Origin: Paenibacillus sp. 481
GTDB taxonomy: Bacteria; Bacillota; Bacilli; Paenibacillales; Paenibacillaceae
DNA length: 64,000 nt
Reading direction: 5' to 3'
Assembly: GCF_021223605.1 (NCBI RefSeq)
Contig: NZ_CP075175.1
Coordinates: 3,799,501-3,863,500 of the forward strand
This document shows, piece after piece, positions 61,267 to 64,000 of this stretch. The number at the start of each line of letters is the position of its first letter. Position 1 is the stretch's first letter. A model generated the notes under the pieces. The model worked only from the letters and a program-made list of their open reading frames with translations. It made no database searches and was not told where the DNA came from. The translations under genes and the position numbers were made by a program.

Positions 61267-62193
61267 TTATGAATTGGAAATGGTTCGTTGCCCTGCTCGC
61301 CATTGAATGGCGTTAATGAGCAGGAGAAGCGCAAACGAAATCACAAGCATAGTTAATGCGATTGCGGTTGCACCAGCATAATCAAATTGTTCGAGCTTGG
61401 TCATAATAAGGAACGGAGCGATTTCCGTCTTCATCGGCATGTTGCCGGAAATAAATACGACTGAACCGTACTCGCCGATGCCGCGTGCGAAGGCAAGTGC
61501 AAATCCGGTCAATAGCGAAGGAACTAGCTGTGGCAAAATAATGCGCCAGAACGTGATCCAACGATACGCGCCTAGTGTGGCAGCAGCTTCTTCTACATCG
61601 GTTTCCCATTGTTCGAGCACAGGTTGGACTGTGCGTACGACGAAAGGGAGACCGATAAACGTTAGCGCAATTGTAATGCCAAGCAAGGAATACGCGCTCG
61701 GAATTCCGAGCGCGTAGAGCCATTGTCCGACCCAGCCATTTTCCGCATAGATAGCGGTGAGAGCGATGCCTGCCACAGCAGTGGGCAGGGCAAATGGCAG
61801 GTCGATAATGCCGTCGAGCAGGCGCTTGCCGGGGAAATGGTAGCGGACAAGCACCCAAGCGACGATGAAGCCAAACACGACATTTACGAGTGCGGCGATG
61901 AACGCAGCTGTGAAGCTGACTTGATACGCGGCAAGTACACGCTCGTTAAATGCAGCTTCCCAGAAGGAAGCCCAGCTAAGCTCCAACGACTTCAAGATGA
62001 CGGCAGACAATGGAATGAGGACGATTAGGGATAAATAAAGTATCGTAAATCCGAGCGTCAGCCTGAATCCCGGTAGAACGGAACGTGGCTTTCTCGTTGA
62101 ACTCAAGCGTGAACGTTGGTCTGCAGCAGACCGCGAGTCAGAGGCTGAGTCAGCGCGCGAGCGGGAATCTGACCCGTTTGTTTGATTAGACAT
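61267..62193 (-). CDS. cysT: Sulfate ABC transporter permease CysT
   Basis: A 308-residue permease starting at ATG 62193 after GGGAGGT. A hydrophilic Ser/Arg-rich N-terminus of about 45 residues precedes six membrane helices; the EAA loop is [19 protein letters not shown]. It forms the channel with CysW; the stop is 41 bp before the cysW start. The homology between the two permeases shows in these parallel EAA loops. Confidence 0.92.
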   Translation of the reverse strand: MSNQTNGSDSRSRADSASDSRSAADQRSRLSSTRKPRSVLPGFRLTLGFTILYLSLIVLIPLSAVILKSLELSWASFWEAAFNERVLAAYQVSFTAAFIAALVNVVFGFIVAWVLVRYHFPGKRLLDGIIDLPFALPTAVAGIALTAIYAENGWVGQWLYALGIPSAYSLLGITIALTFIGLPFVVRTVQPVLEQWETDVEEAAATLGAYRWITFWRIILPQLVPSLLTGFALAFARGIGEYGSVVFISGNMPMKTEIAPFLIMTKLEQFDYAGATAIALTMLVISFALLLLINAIQWRAGQRTISNS

Positions 62194-62271
62194 GCTCTGA
62201 CCTCCCTGATGTAATGGCAATAAACGCAGAGATGTGTGATGTCATGTTGCTGGATTTGGGATTATTTAGGT

Positions 62272-63468
62272 TTATTTGGGATTATAAATTTGATCGAACA
62301 GTCCACCATCATTAAAATGGGTTTGCTGTGCTTTTTCCCATCCGCCAAAATGCTCCTGAATCGTAAGTAATTTAATGGCCGGAAAATGCTGCGCATGCTT
62401 GTTAGCGACGCTCTCTAAGCGTGGACGGTAATAATGCTTAGCTGCGATTTCTTGACCTGCCTCCGTATACAAGTAATCCAAATAAGCTTGTGCAACCTCA
62501 CGCGTCCCGCGTTTATCAACGGTCTTGTCCACGACTGCAACCGGAGGTTCCGCCAAAATACTTAGCGATGGCACGACGATTTCAAATTTATCTTTACCTA
62601 GCTCATTGATCGCCAGAAAAGCTTCATTTTCCCATGAAATAAGGACATCACCAATACCGCGCTCGACAAAAGTAGTCGTTGAACCGCGTGCGCCTGAATC
62701 AAGCACAGGCACATTTTTGAACAGATCGGCGACAAATTGTTGTGCTTTGGCCTCATCGTTATTGTTGTTAGCCAGTGAATAGCCCCATGCGGCTAAGTAA
62801 TTCCAGCGTGCTCCGCCCGACGTCTTTGGGTTCGGCGTGATAACCTGTACACCAGGTTTCGTAAGATCGTTCCAGTCTTTTATACCTTTCGGATTTCCTT
62901 TGCGCACTAAGAAGACAATCGTGGAGTAGTAAGGGGCGCTGTTATGCTTCAATTTTTGCTGCCAGCCTTCTAGCAGAAACCCAGCTTTACGAATGGCATC
63001 GATATCATAGGCGAGGGCAAGTGTGACAACGTCAGCTTGCAGACCGTCAATGACCGAGCGTGCTTGCTTACCACTACCGCCGTGAGATTGTTTGATCGTC
63101 ACCGTCTGGCCTTTTTCTTTTTGCCAATGGTCTGCAAATGCCTTGTTAAATTCCGTGTACAACTCGCGAGTGGGATCGTAGGAAACGTTCTGAATCACGA
63201 TAGGATCTTTGGTTGCATTCGCTTTATCATTAGTTCCGCTTGGTGCCGCAGAGTTAGGGTTGCTCTTCCCCTCTCCGCCGCTGCATGCGGTAACAAGTAA
63301 TAAGGTTAGGAGTGTGAACCATGTAAATATGCTTTTGTGAATGTTCCGTTGATATTGTTGCTTTGGGCTAACGCGTGGATCGTGTCCCTCAAGGTGTACA
63401 AGTTGGAAATGGGGGTGTTCATGTTGTTGCTTCGTTGGATGAGCTGTGTGCGTTTCATGATTGGTCAT
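62272..63468 (-). CDS. sbp: Sulfate-binding lipoprotein of the ABC transporter
   Basis: A 398-residue solute-binding protein. The lipobox VTAC (about 59-62) follows a hydrophobic stretch, but it is preceded by 44 unusual residues containing eight His ([20 protein letters not shown]). The start ATG overlaps the yezD stop (ATGA) and has GGAGAG nine bases upstream, so the long N-terminus is probably real. The mature domain matches CysP/Sbp: [44 protein letters not shown]. It binds sulfate or thiosulfate. Confidence 0.92.
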   Translation of the reverse strand: MTNHETHTAHPTKQQHEHPHFQLVHLEGHDPRVSPKQQYQRNIHKSIFTWFTLLTLLLVTACSGGEGKSNPNSAAPSGTNDKANATKDPIVIQNVSYDPTRELYTEFNKAFADHWQKEKGQTVTIKQSHGGSGKQARSVIDGLQADVVTLALAYDIDAIRKAGFLLEGWQQKLKHNSAPYYSTIVFLVRKGNPKGIKDWNDLTKPGVQVITPNPKTSGGARWNYLAAWGYSLANNNNDEAKAQQFVADLFKNVPVLDSGARGSTTTFVERGIGDVLISWENEAFLAINELGKDKFEIVVPSLSILAEPPVAVVDKTVDKRGTREVAQAYLDYLYTEAGQEIAAKHYYRPRLESVANKHAQHFPAIKLLTIQEHFGGWEKAQQTHFNDGGLFDQIYNPK

Positions 63469-63698
63469 CGTGTGTCTCTCCTCTCTCTTTTTCCCTCTTG
63501 TTCGTAACGGACACGTTCTGTGCGGTCGATTTGCACGATTTTACTGTCATGAACGACAATAAAGACGGAGCCGTACTTCAATCCTTTTAATTGATCTGTA
63601 ATGCGATCCAGCCAGCGTGGATCAAGTTGGTCTTCGGCTTGTTGCGTCACGTCCTGCACAGGTTGCAGTTGAGCGCGCTGTTGGCGAGGTTGACTCAT
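63465..63698 (-). CDS. YezD-family small protein (DUF2292)
   Basis: A 77-residue protein. The core [26 protein letters not shown] is the YezD/DUF2292 signature; the N-terminus is Gln-rich and the C-terminus charged. In Bacillus, yezD is part of the sulfur-assimilation regulon, so its place as first gene of a sulfate transport operon fits. Its function is unknown. The stop overlaps the start of sbp by four bases. Confidence 0.88.
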   Translation of the reverse strand: MSQPRQQRAQLQPVQDVTQQAEDQLDPRWLDRITDQLKGLKYGSVFIVVHDSKIVQIDRTERVRYEQEGKRERRDTR

Positions 63699-63794
63699 GT
63701 TATCCCTGCTTTCTCTTGAAATTGTGGCTCAACATATCTGCTCAGTGGCGCGTGTTCGTTGTTCTTGCAAAATAGAGTCAAAATCCTAAGCAAA

Positions 63795-63859
63795 CAGCCG
63801 CAGACATCCCCCTAAATGATGGTGCATGCAAAGCAAGCATAGGTTCGCGTCTCCGGCTG
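63795..63859 (-). promoter_or_regulatory. Structured leader of the sulfate operon
   Basis: An 11-bp stem, CAGCCGCAGAC (63795-63805) with GTCTCCGGCTG (63849-63859), one mismatch, encloses a second stem around GCATGC..AAGC. It lies in the 230-nt untranslated leader of yezD. It is not an S-box or any riboswitch I recognise. Confidence 0.5.
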
Positions 63860-63870
63860 TCCGGTCGACT

Positions 63871-63908
63871 CATCGGATTGAAAAGTCTTAATTATTATTA
63901 TTCCGATG
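63871..63908 (-). promoter_or_regulatory. Possible operator downstream of the sulfate-operon promoter
   Basis: CATCGGA and TCCGATG flank an AT-rich centre of 24 bp right after the predicted transcript start. CymR, the cysteine-metabolism repressor, is a candidate binder by function, but I could not match its site reliably. Confidence 0.4.
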
Positions 63909-63931
63909 AAAGTAGTATGTTTTATGGTTGT

Positions 63932-63960
63932 ATGTTATCAGCGCCTGTCGGTCATGTCAA
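63932..63960 (-). promoter_or_regulatory. Promoter of the yezD-sbp-cysT-cysW operon
   Basis: On the minus strand, TTGACA and TAACAT have a 17-bp spacer; the transcript should start near 63925, leaving a leader of about 230 nt. Confidence 0.75.
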
Positions 63961-64000
63961 CCGTATTTTTCCTTATTTTACTTTAATTCATTTTCAACAA

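Overview
The window is chromosomal DNA from an endospore-forming Firmicute, most likely Paenibacillus or a close relative. The evidence is the set of sporulation and germination genes (CotF-like coat protein, gamma-type SASP, CwlJ, GerQ, YtxC, a Spo0E-like phosphatase, PrkA), the AGGAGG-type ribosome binding sites, the T-box and SAM-I leaders, LiaFSR, AbrB-like proteins, and a type I-beta glutamine synthetase with a perfect GlnR/TnrA site. It reads as a core-genome segment. I see no phage, insertion sequence, CRISPR array, tRNA or rRNA.

Layout. 1-3.7 kb: start of an FAD oxidoreductase (minus), two coat-type genes, the alaR-alaT-like pair and a Spo0E-like gene. 3.7-8.5 kb: a lipoprotein, a degenerate CobU-like protein, a cobalamin adenosyltransferase, a pseudouridine synthase, an ArsC/Spx-like protein (with a tandem repeat on either side) and a 5'-3' exonuclease. 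8.6-12.7 kb: a secreted phosphodiester glycosidase, a DUF3055-like gene, a possible small RNA, an HRDC protein and corA, which has a long, possibly Mg2+-sensing leader. 13.1-16.9 kb: SAM-I riboswitch and metA-metI-metC. 16.9-21.6 kb: mqnC, ytxC and T-box-thrS. 21.7-30.9 kb: DinB-like, 3D-domain protein, SASP, liaF-liaS-liaR, yugN-like, htrA and a two-component system. 31-36.3 kb: ispH, a DAHP synthase, glnA and serC. 36.4-45.2 kb: orphan response regulator, trmL, AbrB with a zinc ribbon, GNAT, a 32-residue membrane protein, a second phosphodiester glycosidase with a coiled-coil membrane partner, a ComP-like protein lacking its phospho-acceptor His, and an aminotransferase. 45.4-52.4 kb: a DUF2161 nuclease-fold protein, prkA, a frameshifted winged-helix gene, a DUF2199-like gene and a 609-residue lysine-free repeat protein. 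52.4-64 kb: a LacI regulator, a HAD phosphatase, an AbrB/MazE-like gene with khtTU, a methyltransferase with a basic tail, azoreductase under a double operator, cwlJ-gerQ, and a sulfate-uptake operon (yezD, sbp, cysT, cysW; minus strand) with a structured leader.

Common themes are sulfur and methionine supply (SAM riboswitch, met genes, sulfate ABC transporter), nitrogen and amino acid metabolism (glnA, serC, aroF, alaT), envelope stress (LiaFSR, HtrA, 3D protein with a WalR-like box) and sporulation. The least explained items are the lysine-free double-repeat protein at 50.6-52.4 kb, the His-less ComP-like protein at 41.5-43.8 kb, the promoter-terminator cassette at 10.36-10.46 kb, the twice-frameshifted gene at 48.9-49.6 kb, and the leaders of corA and the sulfate operon. 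All similarities come from reading motifs; no database search was run.
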